Shown here one piece after another: positions 25,405-32,668 of a stretch of 47,695 bases of DNA (the stretch's first letter is position 1; the number at the start of each line of letters is the position of its first letter). The position numbers and the translations under genes are program-made. The notes under the pieces are model-generated. The model had not been told where the DNA came from and did not search any database. It saw nothing but the letters and a program-made list of their open reading frames with translations. The stretch lies in assembly GCA_016844955.1 (NCBI GenBank), contig JAERTH010000005.1:1-47695 (forward strand), in the 5' to 3' direction. This DNA is from Fidelibacterota bacterium (lineage in GTDB: Bacteria > Fidelibacterota > UBA8477 > JABMPR01).

Positions 25405-25420
25405 ATAGATATATGTCTAT
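25405..25420. promoter_or_regulatory. ArsR-type operator palindrome, site 2
   Basis: Second ATAGA-N6-TCTAT site, embedded in the larger palindrome ACATATA-GA-TATATGT. It lies 37 bases before the small downstream ORF, so that transcript is probably controlled by the same regulator. Confidence 0.65.
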
Positions 25421-25456
25421 TTATAAATATAAAAACATTAGAAAGTGAGCGTCTTT

Positions 25457-25666
25457 ATGAAAACTCAAGTTTGCATAAGTGCTGGCAGTGGGCAGGACTG
25501 TCTGAGCTTTACCCGGGTCGGTAAGGGCACCTCAAAATCCTGGAGATTTGATAGCTTAAAAAGCACAGCAAAACCAGTCTCGAAGCAATTTTTTCAATCC
25601 GCCGTGGACTCTGCAGACCACGGACCGTACTACATCAACCAATCAGCCCATGGTCTTTTGGTTTAA
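25457..25666 (+). CDS. small hypothetical protein or remnant under ArsR control
   Basis: A 69-residue ORF directly after the second ArsR palindrome. It contains two Cys (TQVCISAGSGQDC), no membrane segment and no family I recognise. A GTG at 25445 would lengthen it by four residues. It might be the real target of the regulator or the degraded start of a longer gene. The next 30 bases hold a strong ribosome site for another tiny ORF, suggesting the locus is eroded. Confidence 0.4.
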   Translation: MKTQVCISAGSGQDCLSFTRVGKGTSKSWRFDSLKSTAKPVSKQFFQSAVDSADHGPYYINQSAHGLLV

Positions 25667-25695
25667 CCTCAGCAAACCGATGGAAGGAGTTCAAC

Positions 25696-25764
25696 ATGAT
25701 CCGTTTTAAAATACCTAGAACAGCTCATTGTTCAGCAGGCTGCATAAACCTGTCCTCGGTATGA
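25696..25764 (+). CDS. micro-ORF with strong ribosome site, possible truncated gene
   Basis: A 22-residue ORF (MIRFKIPRTAHCSAGCINL...) preceded by AAGGAGTTCAAC, one of the best ribosome sites in the window. It has a C-x3-C motif. It follows the small ArsR-controlled ORF by 29 bases. The strong ribosome site suggests a real gene that has been cut short, or a genuine small Cys-containing peptide. Confidence 0.35.
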   Translation: MIRFKIPRTAHCSAGCINLSSV

Positions 25765-25840
25765 CGCAAAACTGTCGAGTCCCGGGCATGACTTTAAACT
25801 GCCTCTTTTGGGTTAGGCGTTGGGAGTTAGGGGTTAGAGG

Positions 25841-25914
25841 TTCAATCGAACAGCGTGAGATCAAACAGGTTTAAACTTTGCATTTTTACAACGAATTAAA
25901 CGAACTGAACGAAT
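25841..25914. repeat. 75-bp direct repeat, copy 2
   Basis: Same orientation as 24750-24824: first 35 bases identical, then a diverged segment, then a similar ACAACGAAnnnnACGAACnGAACGAAT end. Together the copies bracket the ArsR locus (about 1.0 kb between them). Confidence 0.85.
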
Positions 25915-26078
25915 TTGTTTTTAAGGTCTTTTGGAAGTCGTTTTTGTCAGTTTCTTGTCGATACCTATTTCGGGCAAGAACCCTCTGCTGTAAACTTTTT
26001 CCTATCCATGCCTTGTAAGTTGAGTCAATAAATTAAACTTTCGTTGTTTTCGTCAATTTGTTGTAAAAACCAAAAAAT

Positions 26079-26110
26079 TGCTTCTCCCAACAACACTGTC
26101 GGGAGAAGCA
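26079..26110 (-). terminator. inverted repeat after the sigma/anti-sigma/lipoprotein operon
   Basis: TTGCTTCTCCC and GGGAGAAGCAA form an 11-bp perfect stem around CAACAACACT, 24 bases downstream of the lipoprotein stop (minus strand). On the minus strand the right arm is followed by TTTTTTGG, a good intrinsic terminator. Confidence 0.8.
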
Positions 26111-26133
26111 ATGATGGGTCGGGGTGATAACCT

Positions 26134-27177
26134 TTAGATCAGCCTGGAACTGCGCCGCTGTTTAATGAAGCTCACGATGGTGACAACAAGCGTTAACAGA
26201 AGCAGTAGACCTGTGATAACAACCGACCAGACTCTGACAATGGAAGATTCACCCTCAAGCGTGGCACCTCCAAAGAACAGGGTTAAGGCATTGGGCTCCC
26301 AGCTCATGCGATTCCCACGCACATCCAGGGCGGATGTCTTTCTGATTACACCAGGCAACTCAATACTGAAGTCATAGTCATTCATAAGTACTTCTTCAAA
26401 GAATTGCCAGCGCTTATAAAAGTCCTCAAAACCTTCTGGGTAGCCCTCATGAATTGCATCTACCAATTCACCGTTTAAATATTCCTCCAGAATTGATTCC
26501 CAAACTGCATTTTCGTCATAATAATTGGTGGTGCCAAGTTTAACCGCCAGTGAATCTGAATTTGTCTCCAGAATTTTATTCACTTGATCCAGAGCATCGA
26601 TTCGTCTGGCACCTTCTCTCAACGTTTTAGCAAAATCTTCAAATATCCGGCGCTCCAGATAGAGGTCAAGTTGATCTTCCAGCCGTTTGGCTTCCACACT
26701 ATCTAACAACCCTGAACCTTCATCCGTATCATTGATGATCAATGCTTCAATCTCTTTGCCGGTTATATAGCTCTCCACTGGAAGTCCAGGTCCCGGGAGA
26801 TCAACCCATACCTTTTCGGAATAATAGTATCGCTTAAAAAAGAGTCCCTCGGTCTGTTTGAAATCTGCCTTGATTTTGAATCGAAGGGGTCCAGAATTGG
26901 CTTCAAAGCTCTCATTCAGTGCCGTCACAGATTCAAAAGTCCGGGTGGCCGTATACAGGAAGTTATCATCTTGAAGTGAGTCCTGTGTCGTCTCCCACAA
27001 TTCAACATCTACCCGGGGAATATTGAAAGCCGTTTCCATAATATTGCTTTCCGAGCCCCTCAATTCGAGACTGCGCTGGATGGATCCATCTGGTAGGATT
27101 TTACTTACTGTATCAATCTCAAGACAACCCGTCATAAAAAAGGGAACGAGCAGAACTGTAAATCTTAATAGTTTCAT
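26134..27177 (-). CDS. lipoprotein with C-terminal membrane helix, third gene of the sigma operon
   Basis: The 347-residue protein starts at ATG 27177 with a lipoprotein signal (LLVPFFMTGC, Cys18). It has a large, mostly polar periplasmic domain and a hydrophobic C-terminal helix (VWSVVITGLLLLLTLVVTIV) followed by a short basic tail. The domain starts IDTVSKILPDGSIQRSLELRG, a pattern seen in FCB proteins of unknown role. A dual anchor (lipid plus helix) is unusual. A longer start at 27240 is possible but would destroy the signal peptide, and the 4-base ATGA overlap with the anti-sigma gene supports 27177. Function unknown; likely an envelope target or sensor linked to the sigma factor. Confidence 0.75.
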   Translation of the reverse strand: MKLLRFTVLLVPFFMTGCLEIDTVSKILPDGSIQRSLELRGSESNIMETAFNIPRVDVELWETTQDSLQDDNFLYTATRTFESVTALNESFEANSGPLRFKIKADFKQTEGLFFKRYYYSEKVWVDLPGPGLPVESYITGKEIEALIINDTDEGSGLLDSVEAKRLEDQLDLYLERRIFEDFAKTLREGARRIDALDQVNKILETNSDSLAVKLGTTNYYDENAVWESILEEYLNGELVDAIHEGYPEGFEDFYKRWQFFEEVLMNDYDFSIELPGVIRKTSALDVRGNRMSWEPNALTLFFGGATLEGESSIVRVWSVVITGLLLLLTLVVTIVSFIKQRRSSRLI

Positions 27178-27848
27178 GGTTGCCTCCGAATTTGTTTTTG
27201 ACCTTTGAAAAACCAGGGGTTTGAACGCCCATGGAACCATTTCTCAGAGAGACGGGTACGCTGTTTGTTAAAATCCTGGAATTCAAGCTGACTGGCATCG
27301 ATCTCAAGCGCTCCTGAGAATTGTTCAAGCTTCCCCACAGGCAAGCCCCGTTTCTCCAATCGACCTTTCAGGGAAACAATTACCCGCGACTTTAATGCTT
27401 TGGGCAAAAAGCTTACTCTTGCATGACTGGCCTTATAAGACTCTGAATGCAGTTGCATTTCCAGGTCGCGCAATGAGCTGGTGACCTGAATTTGCTCCAC
27501 CAAAAAGACGGCCAGGAGTGCCAGAGTGGCTAATTGCAGGGTAACCCTGGTTCTGGGTTGAAACATGAAATCCCACAAGCTAAACCCCGTTGTCTTTTCC
27601 TGGACCACCGCTGCAGTGATGGTTTCTATTTTCGAGAGAATATTGTGGGTCATCAGATCTGGATTTGACAGCTCTGGCTGGGCACTCATTTCACCCATAA
27701 CACTAACCCAGTCCATCTGAATGTTTTCATAGACAGCACGGCAGGACTCACAGCTGTTAAGGTGAACATCCAAGGCTCGTTGTTCTTCGCGACTTAACTC
27801 ATCATTTCTAAGGAGATAGATACTGCGAATCCATTTACGGTGTTTCAT
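27174..27848 (-). CDS. anti-sigma factor with N-terminal zinc-finger-like domain
   Basis: The 224-residue protein has an N-terminal anti-sigma zinc-finger motif (EEQRALDVHLNSCESCRAVY: H-x3-C-x2-C), one membrane helix (LQLATLALLAVFLVEQI, about 115-131) and a periplasmic part. It should hold the ECF sigma factor made by the preceding gene at the membrane until a signal arrives. Its ATG overlaps the sigma stop by four bases, and its stop overlaps the next ATG by four, so three genes are translationally coupled. No ligand-binding domain is recognised in the periplasmic part. Confidence 0.85.
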   Translation of the reverse strand: MKHRKWIRSIYLLRNDELSREEQRALDVHLNSCESCRAVYENIQMDWVSVMGEMSAQPELSNPDLMTHNILSKIETITAAVVQEKTTGFSLWDFMFQPRTRVTLQLATLALLAVFLVEQIQVTSSLRDLEMQLHSESYKASHARVSFLPKALKSRVIVSLKGRLEKRGLPVGKLEQFSGALEIDASQLEFQDFNKQRTRLSEKWFHGRSNPWFFKGQKQIRRQP

Positions 27849-28420
27849 AATGAAACCTCTGTAATTGCTTTTAATCGTTCACGTAATTTCCGGCGGGCCA
27901 GACTCAAGTTGGTTTTCACGCCAGCTGTGGATATTCCGGTAATCCGTACCACTTCGTTGATGCTTAAATCCTCTAGGTCCCTCAGCGTGAATACCAGAAG
28001 TTGTCTGGGTGGTAGCTTTTTACTCAACCGTTTTATGCGTTCAGCCAAATCGCTATTAAGGCTAAGCATTTCAGGGGAAAGCTCATTGCTGGCCAGCTGA
28101 TCATTAAGTGGCTCAACATGTCGGGTCAACGCCCGATGCTTTTTTGATCGGCCAGTATCAATCCACAAACGACTGATAATGGTATACAGCAGTGTGGAAA
28201 ACCGCGCTTCCGGTTGAAGCTTCTGACGGTAATTCCAGATGCGAATAAAGGCCATCTGGCACAGGTCCTCTGCATCGGCATTTTCACAGGCCAGGCGAAA
28301 GGCAAAACGAAAAGCCGTGGCTTGATGCCGTTGAACCAGGAGACGAAATGCTTCATGATCATTCGCCTGGCAAGCTTTAATCAGTTCAGCATCGTTATTA
28401 TGTGTGTTTGAGTTCGTCAT
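27845..28420 (-). CDS. ECF-type RNA polymerase sigma factor
   Basis: The 191-residue sigma-70 family protein has only regions 2 and 4: region 2 FRLLVQRHQATAFRFAFRLACENADAEDLCQMAFIRIWNYRQKL, and region 4 LPPRQLLVFTLRDLEDLSINEVVRITGISTAGVKTNLSLARRKL. It heads a three-gene unit with its anti-sigma factor. It is divergent from the lactonase-like gene. Regulon unknown. Confidence 0.95.
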   Translation of the reverse strand: MTNSNTHNNDAELIKACQANDHEAFRLLVQRHQATAFRFAFRLACENADAEDLCQMAFIRIWNYRQKLQPEARFSTLLYTIISRLWIDTGRSKKHRALTRHVEPLNDQLASNELSPEMLSLNSDLAERIKRLSKKLPPRQLLVFTLRDLEDLSINEVVRITGISTAGVKTNLSLARRKLRERLKAITEVSL

Positions 28421-28565
28421 CCTGCTAGTGATACGCCATTGTCAGCAAAAGGTTAAATTGATGATGTAAATTAATTGGCAATCCTGAAAGAAATATGGTA
28501 AAGCAATCGTCTCTCTGATTCAATTGTGGGTGGTGCAAAGCATTTTCAGACTATATTGCTTAATC

Positions 28566-29690
28566 ATGAAAAAATACCTGCAAATCTTTCCGCTTACAGC
28601 CCTGTTCATCTTTTTGGGCTGCCAAACCACCACAAAGGATGTTATGAACCAATCCACACTTTCCCCCTTTTATATTGGAACCTACACAGATGGCAAAAGT
28701 GAGGGCATCTATAAATACATTCTCCACCAGGACGGCAGTATGGATGCTGTCGGCTTGGCCGCTAAATCGGTGAACCCTTCTTTTCTGGCTAAGACTTCTG
28801 ATCATAAATTTCTAATCGCCGTGAATGAAATTGATCAATACGAACAATGTGGAAGTGTTGAATCCTATCTCATTTCCGAAGACACCCTGAAATTAATGAA
28901 CCGTCGCTCTTCTGGTGGAGCCCATCCTTGCTTTGTCGCCATTAATGACGATAACTATGTTCTGGCGGCCAACTATACTGGTGGCAATGTTGGATTGCTC
29001 AAGCTAGAGGAACAAGGTCGCCTGAGTGAGCTTCTGGATGTGCAGCAGCATGAAGGCATGGGAACTACGGACCGACAACAAGGTCCCCACGCCCACTCCG
29101 CCTGGTTTCAATCTCAAACCAATGTGATCTCAGTTGATCTGGGCACCAACGAGCTGTGGTTTTCCAGTATCGACAGTGAGCAGAACAAGCTCATCGCTGC
29201 TGATCCGTCCACCCTGAAGATGGAGGATGGGGCAGGTCCAAGACACCTGGCTTTCCACCCCAATGGTAAATGGATCTATGTGGTAAATGAGTTAAGCAGT
29301 CAGGTGGCACTGGTTCATTTTGATGATGAATCCAGTTATACGCTGGGTGACGCAGTATCAACCCTGCCCGCCAATTTTACAGAGCACAATACCTGTGCCG
29401 ACATCAAAATTTCCTCTGATGGTAACTTTCTGTATGCCTCCAATCGCGGACACAACAGCATCGCCGTATTCAAAATTGATAGCGCTAACGGTTCACTCAA
29501 ATTACTGGGCAACAAAGGCTGCGGTGGTGATGGCCCCCGGAATTTTGCCCTGTCTCCTGATGAAAACTATATCCTGGTTGCCAACCAGCACACCAACAAC
29601 ATTGTTTCACTCAAAAGGAATAAGACGACCGGCCTCCTGAAATACGTCAATCAAATTGAGGCTCCTACACCGGTCTGCATCCTGTTCTAA
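28566..29690 (+). CDS. lactonase family lipoprotein (7-bladed propeller, YbhE/Pgl-like)
   Basis: The 374-residue protein begins with a lipoprotein signal (FIFLGC). It then has the seven-bladed beta-propeller of the 6-phosphogluconolactonase YbhE family (YIGTYTDGKSEGIYKY; GGAHPCFVAINDDNYVLAANYTGGNVG; GPHAHSAWF; GAGPRHLAFHPNGKWIYVVNELSSQV; ADIKISSDGNFLYASNRGHNSI; GPRNFALSPDENYILVANQ). Cytoplasmic Pgl acts in the pentose phosphate pathway; the lipid anchor here means that it acts in the periplasm or at a membrane, so a sugar-lactone or other substrate is likely. Start set at ATG 28566, which opens the signal peptide. Confidence 0.88.
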   Translation: MKKYLQIFPLTALFIFLGCQTTTKDVMNQSTLSPFYIGTYTDGKSEGIYKYILHQDGSMDAVGLAAKSVNPSFLAKTSDHKFLIAVNEIDQYEQCGSVESYLISEDTLKLMNRRSSGGAHPCFVAINDDNYVLAANYTGGNVGLLKLEEQGRLSELLDVQQHEGMGTTDRQQGPHAHSAWFQSQTNVISVDLGTNELWFSSIDSEQNKLIAADPSTLKMEDGAGPRHLAFHPNGKWIYVVNELSSQVALVHFDDESSYTLGDAVSTLPANFTEHNTCADIKISSDGNFLYASNRGHNSIAVFKIDSANGSLKLLGNKGCGGDGPRNFALSPDENYILVANQHTNNIVSLKRNKTTGLLKYVNQIEAPTPVCILF

Positions 29691-29695
29691 TTGAT

Positions 29696-30730
29696 ATGCC
29701 CCTGAAACGAATACAGGCACTCTTTCACCCTGAGCAATACCATGGTTGGGGAAAGACCAGAAAATTCTTTGAAGGGTGGTACTACAAGATTGTCAGTTCG
29801 GATGAATCCCATGCTTTTGCAATCATTCCCGGCATCGCCATGGATGAGCAGGGTCACCAGCAGGGATTTATTCAGGTTCTGGATGGCAAAAGGCTAAAAG
29901 CTGAATATCACAAATTTGAAGTCAGTGAGTTCACTCCCTCCATTGGAAAGTTCGAATTAGCTCTGGGTGAAAATCATTTTACAGCTGACACCCTTGAACT
30001 GAATCTCCCCAAGATCAAAGGCAATCTGAAATTTTCTAAAATGGCACCCTGGCCATCCCGCTGGTACTCTCCCAATATTATGGGTCCCTTTTCCTTTGTT
30101 CCCTTTATGGAATGCTATCATGGCATTTTGAGTATGGACCATCAGATTCAGGGGCAACTGGAAATTCACAATCGGAGTGTAAATTTTGATCAGGGTCGTG
30201 GCTATACGGAAAAAGACTGGGGCTCCTCATTTCCCAGTGCTTATATCTGGATGCAATCCAATCATTTCTCCAGGCCTGGTATTTCATTCAAAGCTTCTGT
30301 GGCAAAAATTCCATGGCTGGGCAGCTCTTTTGTGGGTTTTATCGCCGGTGTTTGGCTGGAAGACACATTGATCCAGTTCACCACTTATAATTTCAGTAAA
30401 TTGCTAAAGTCTCACGCTGACAAGCAACTCGTGCAGCTAACTTTTGAAAACGCTCGGTATCGCTTAGAAATTCATGTACAGCGAGCGGACAAAACTGAGC
30501 TGTCATCTCCCATCTTGGGATTTATGGAAGGTCGCATTGAAGAGAGTATGACTTCCATCATAGATTTGCGGCTCATCGATGAGAAAAATGCCTCGGTTCT
30601 ATTCCATGAAACCGGTAGGAATACTGCACTGGAAGTGGCCGGAAACCTGGAAGAAATTCTGATCAAAGAAACTCAGCCGGTAAAAAAACCCAGCCTTCAG
30701 CCACAACCTTCATTCCAGAGATCATCCTAA
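29696..30730 (+). CDS. tocopherol cyclase family protein
   Basis: The 344-residue protein has the motifs of Pfam Tocopherol_cycl: YHGWGKTRKFFEGWYYKIV at the start, AIIPGIAMDEQG, WPSRWYSPNIMGPFSFVPFMECYHGILSMD, and GYTEKDWGSSFPSAYIWMQ. In plants and cyanobacteria the enzyme closes the chromanol ring of tocopherols; bacterial homologues occur in non-phototrophs with unknown substrates. No signal peptide. It follows the lactonase by five bases and may be cotranscribed. No other quinone or tocopherol genes are seen nearby, so tocopherol synthesis is not implied. Confidence 0.88.
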   Translation: MPLKRIQALFHPEQYHGWGKTRKFFEGWYYKIVSSDESHAFAIIPGIAMDEQGHQQGFIQVLDGKRLKAEYHKFEVSEFTPSIGKFELALGENHFTADTLELNLPKIKGNLKFSKMAPWPSRWYSPNIMGPFSFVPFMECYHGILSMDHQIQGQLEIHNRSVNFDQGRGYTEKDWGSSFPSAYIWMQSNHFSRPGISFKASVAKIPWLGSSFVGFIAGVWLEDTLIQFTTYNFSKLLKSHADKQLVQLTFENARYRLEIHVQRADKTELSSPILGFMEGRIEESMTSIIDLRLIDEKNASVLFHETGRNTALEVAGNLEEILIKETQPVKKPSLQPQPSFQRSS

Positions 30731-30856
30731 AATAAATTCTCATACCTCTCTGTTTATCACTGAGCTTTTTAAACCCAGACCTTTGGTTGTATAAAAAACA
30801 TTTCTGCTATATTGGACGGAATCCAAATACTGGGGGCAAACCGTACTGGAGTGTTT

Positions 30857-31300
30857 ATGAAATACACAATGGATATCGTTGTTGATGTGGGTCTGGAAAA
30901 ACTGATACAGCTTTTTGACAACACCGACAACATGTATGAATGGATGGATGGTCTACAGAGTTTTGAAGCCCTGGAGGGCACGCCAGGTGAAGTGGGCGCC
31001 AAATCAAAAATGAAGTTCCTGTCCGGGAAACGTGAGCTTGAAATGATTGAAACCATTACAGAGAAGAACCTCCCCGAGGTGTTTTCAGCAAGCTACGAGG
31101 CCAAGGGCGTGTTTAACATCGTCAGCAATCATTTTGTGGCCACCGGGGAAAATCAGACACGCTATATTACTGACCAGGAATTTCAATTTACCGGCTTCAT
31201 CAAGCTCATGGCCATGTTTATGCCCGGAATGTTTAAAAAACAAACCCGGCAGCATATGCAAGCCTTCAAAACCTTTGCAGAGGCTAAGATACAGTCATGA
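30857..31300 (+). CDS. SRPBCC (START-like) family protein
   Basis: The 147-residue protein fits the polyketide-cyclase/START-like SRPBCC fold: YTMDIVVDVGLEKLIQLFDNTDNMYEWMDGLQSFEAL, GEVGAKSKMKFLSG, then the C-terminal helix MPGMFKKQTRQHMQAFKTFAEA. Such proteins bind small hydrophobic ligands. ATG 30857 is chosen over 30812 because GGAG lies five bases upstream and the fold begins there. Its stop overlaps the next ATG by four bases. Confidence 0.85.
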   Translation: MKYTMDIVVDVGLEKLIQLFDNTDNMYEWMDGLQSFEALEGTPGEVGAKSKMKFLSGKRELEMIETITEKNLPEVFSASYEAKGVFNIVSNHFVATGENQTRYITDQEFQFTGFIKLMAMFMPGMFKKQTRQHMQAFKTFAEAKIQS

Positions 31301-31779
31301 AGGCCCGGTTTCTACCACCCCTATTGTTTGTCGTCACAGCACTGCTTTCAACCTGTCAACCCCAAGGCGATTCAGAAGCGACAGCTCCCATGGCTGCGGA
31401 GTATGACTCAATTAAGGCACAGCAGTTTGGTGCAGATGATTTTGGTATGCGTAAATACGTGATCGCCTTCTTGAAACGGGGTCCCAATCGTGACCTGTCC
31501 CCAGAAAAAGCCAATGAGCTTCAAGCGGCCCACATGAAAAATATTGGGGAGATGGCTGACGCTGGTAAGCTTGCGCTGGCTGGACCATTTTTTGGAGATG
31601 GCGATCTAAGAGGGTTATACTTTTTCAATGTGGAAAGCCTTGAGGAGGCAGAAGCATTAACCAACTCCGACCCTGCAATTAAAGCTGGGAGTCTGGAAAT
31701 GGAATTGATGGAATGGTATGGATCTGCGGCGCTGATGGAAGTCAATCAAATACACAGCACGCTATCAAAAGTTAAATAA
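31297..31779 (+). CDS. YciI-like lipoprotein
   Basis: The 160-residue protein has a lipoprotein signal (ALLSTC, Cys20) and a YCII-related domain (YVIAFLKRGPNRDLSPEKANELQAAHMKNIGEMADAGKLALAGPF, DLRGLYFFNVESLEEAEALTNSDPAIKAGSL). YciI domains are ferredoxin-like dimers that often work beside redox or degradative enzymes. Placement in the envelope is unusual compared with cytoplasmic YciI. Coupled to the SRPBCC gene by an ATGA overlap. Confidence 0.9.
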   Translation: MKARFLPPLLFVVTALLSTCQPQGDSEATAPMAAEYDSIKAQQFGADDFGMRKYVIAFLKRGPNRDLSPEKANELQAAHMKNIGEMADAGKLALAGPFFGDGDLRGLYFFNVESLEEAEALTNSDPAIKAGSLEMELMEWYGSAALMEVNQIHSTLSKVK

Positions 31780-31793
31780 GCAGACCAGGAACG

Positions 31794-32642
31794 GTGAAAT
31801 TGGATCATCAGGATAAGCGCATGAAAGACACCTATTCTAGAGTAAGGCAGTGGCAAAGCAAATGTCACGAAATCATTTTTGAGGCCAATACGCCAACGGG
31901 AAAATGGTTTGACATCATCTTGATTGTAGCCATTGCTTTAAGCGTTATTACAGTCATGTTGGATAGTGTCCAGGCGATTCACAGTCAGTACGGAGAGATA
32001 CTCTATTACCTCGAGTGGTTTTTTACAGTTTTGTTTACGTTTGAGTACATCTTAAGACTGGCATCCATCGGTCGACCGGGTGCCTATGCTAGAAGTTTTT
32101 TCGGGGTCATAGACCTTCTGGCCATTTTGCCCACCTATGTGAGCTTGATCTACCCGGGTGGTCATTATCTTCTGGTGATTCGCCTTTTGCGTATACTCCG
32201 GGTTTTCAGGGTTTTGAAGTTGGTGCAATATATTGGTGAAAGCCATCTGCTCATGCAGGCGCTGAAGGCCAGTCGACGCAAGATCACAATTTTTATATTT
32301 ACCGTGCTCACCATGGTAACCATTCTTGGCTCAATCATGTATTTGATCGAGGGAGGGGCAAATGGCTTCACCAGCATACCACGGAGCATTTACTGGGCCA
32401 TCGTAACACTTACCACCGTGGGATACGGAGACATTACACCGCAGACGATTCTGGGCCAGATTGTATCTGTAATTGTCATGATAATGGGGTTCGGCATTAT
32501 CGCGGTTCCCACTGGAATTGTTACGGTAGAGATGACCCAGGCATTCAAATCAAAGGGCGCTATTCGGGCCTGTTTAAACTGCAGTGCTGACACCCATGAA
32601 ATTGATGCCGTCTACTGCAAATATTGTGGTACACGCTTATAG
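31794..32642 (+). CDS. voltage-gated-type potassium channel with C-terminal zinc ribbon
   Basis: A six-helix Kv-like ion channel of 282 residues. TM1 IILIVAIALSVITVMLDSV, TM2 LEWFFTVLFTFEYILRL, then the arginine-bearing S4 YLLVIRLLRILRVFRVLKL, S5, the pore with selectivity filter TLTTVGYGDI, and S6 IVSVIVMIMGFGIIAVPTGIVTVE. The tail is a CxxC-x11-CxxC zinc ribbon (CLNCSADTHE ... CKYC). The GTG at 31794 has AGGAACG just upstream; ATG 31821 is the alternative. The S4 charges suggest voltage sensing; the ribbon may be regulatory or an assembly module. Confidence 0.93.
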   Translation: MKLDHQDKRMKDTYSRVRQWQSKCHEIIFEANTPTGKWFDIILIVAIALSVITVMLDSVQAIHSQYGEILYYLEWFFTVLFTFEYILRLASIGRPGAYARSFFGVIDLLAILPTYVSLIYPGGHYLLVIRLLRILRVFRVLKLVQYIGESHLLMQALKASRRKITIFIFTVLTMVTILGSIMYLIEGGANGFTSIPRSIYWAIVTLTTVGYGDITPQTILGQIVSVIVMIMGFGIIAVPTGIVTVEMTQAFKSKGAIRACLNCSADTHEIDAVYCKYCGTRL

Positions 32643-32668
32643 CCATCTATCTGGAAAGGATCCACATC

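Larger units (their letters stand above)
25765..26133. other. non-coding stretch with repeat copy
   Basis: No gene is supported. It contains GTTAGGCGTTGGGAGTTAGG-type low-complexity sequence (about 25812-25838), the second copy of the 75-bp repeat (25841-25914), and A+T-rich sequence up to the convergent lipoprotein gene. A GGGAGAAGCAA / TTGCTTCTCCC inverted repeat (26079-26110) just after the lipoprotein stop on the minus strand may terminate that operon. Confidence 0.5.

Noticed and set aside
24750..25914. IS or composite transposon bounded by the 75-bp repeats
   Set aside because: No transposase or terminal inverted repeats in between; treated as a direct-repeat pair only.
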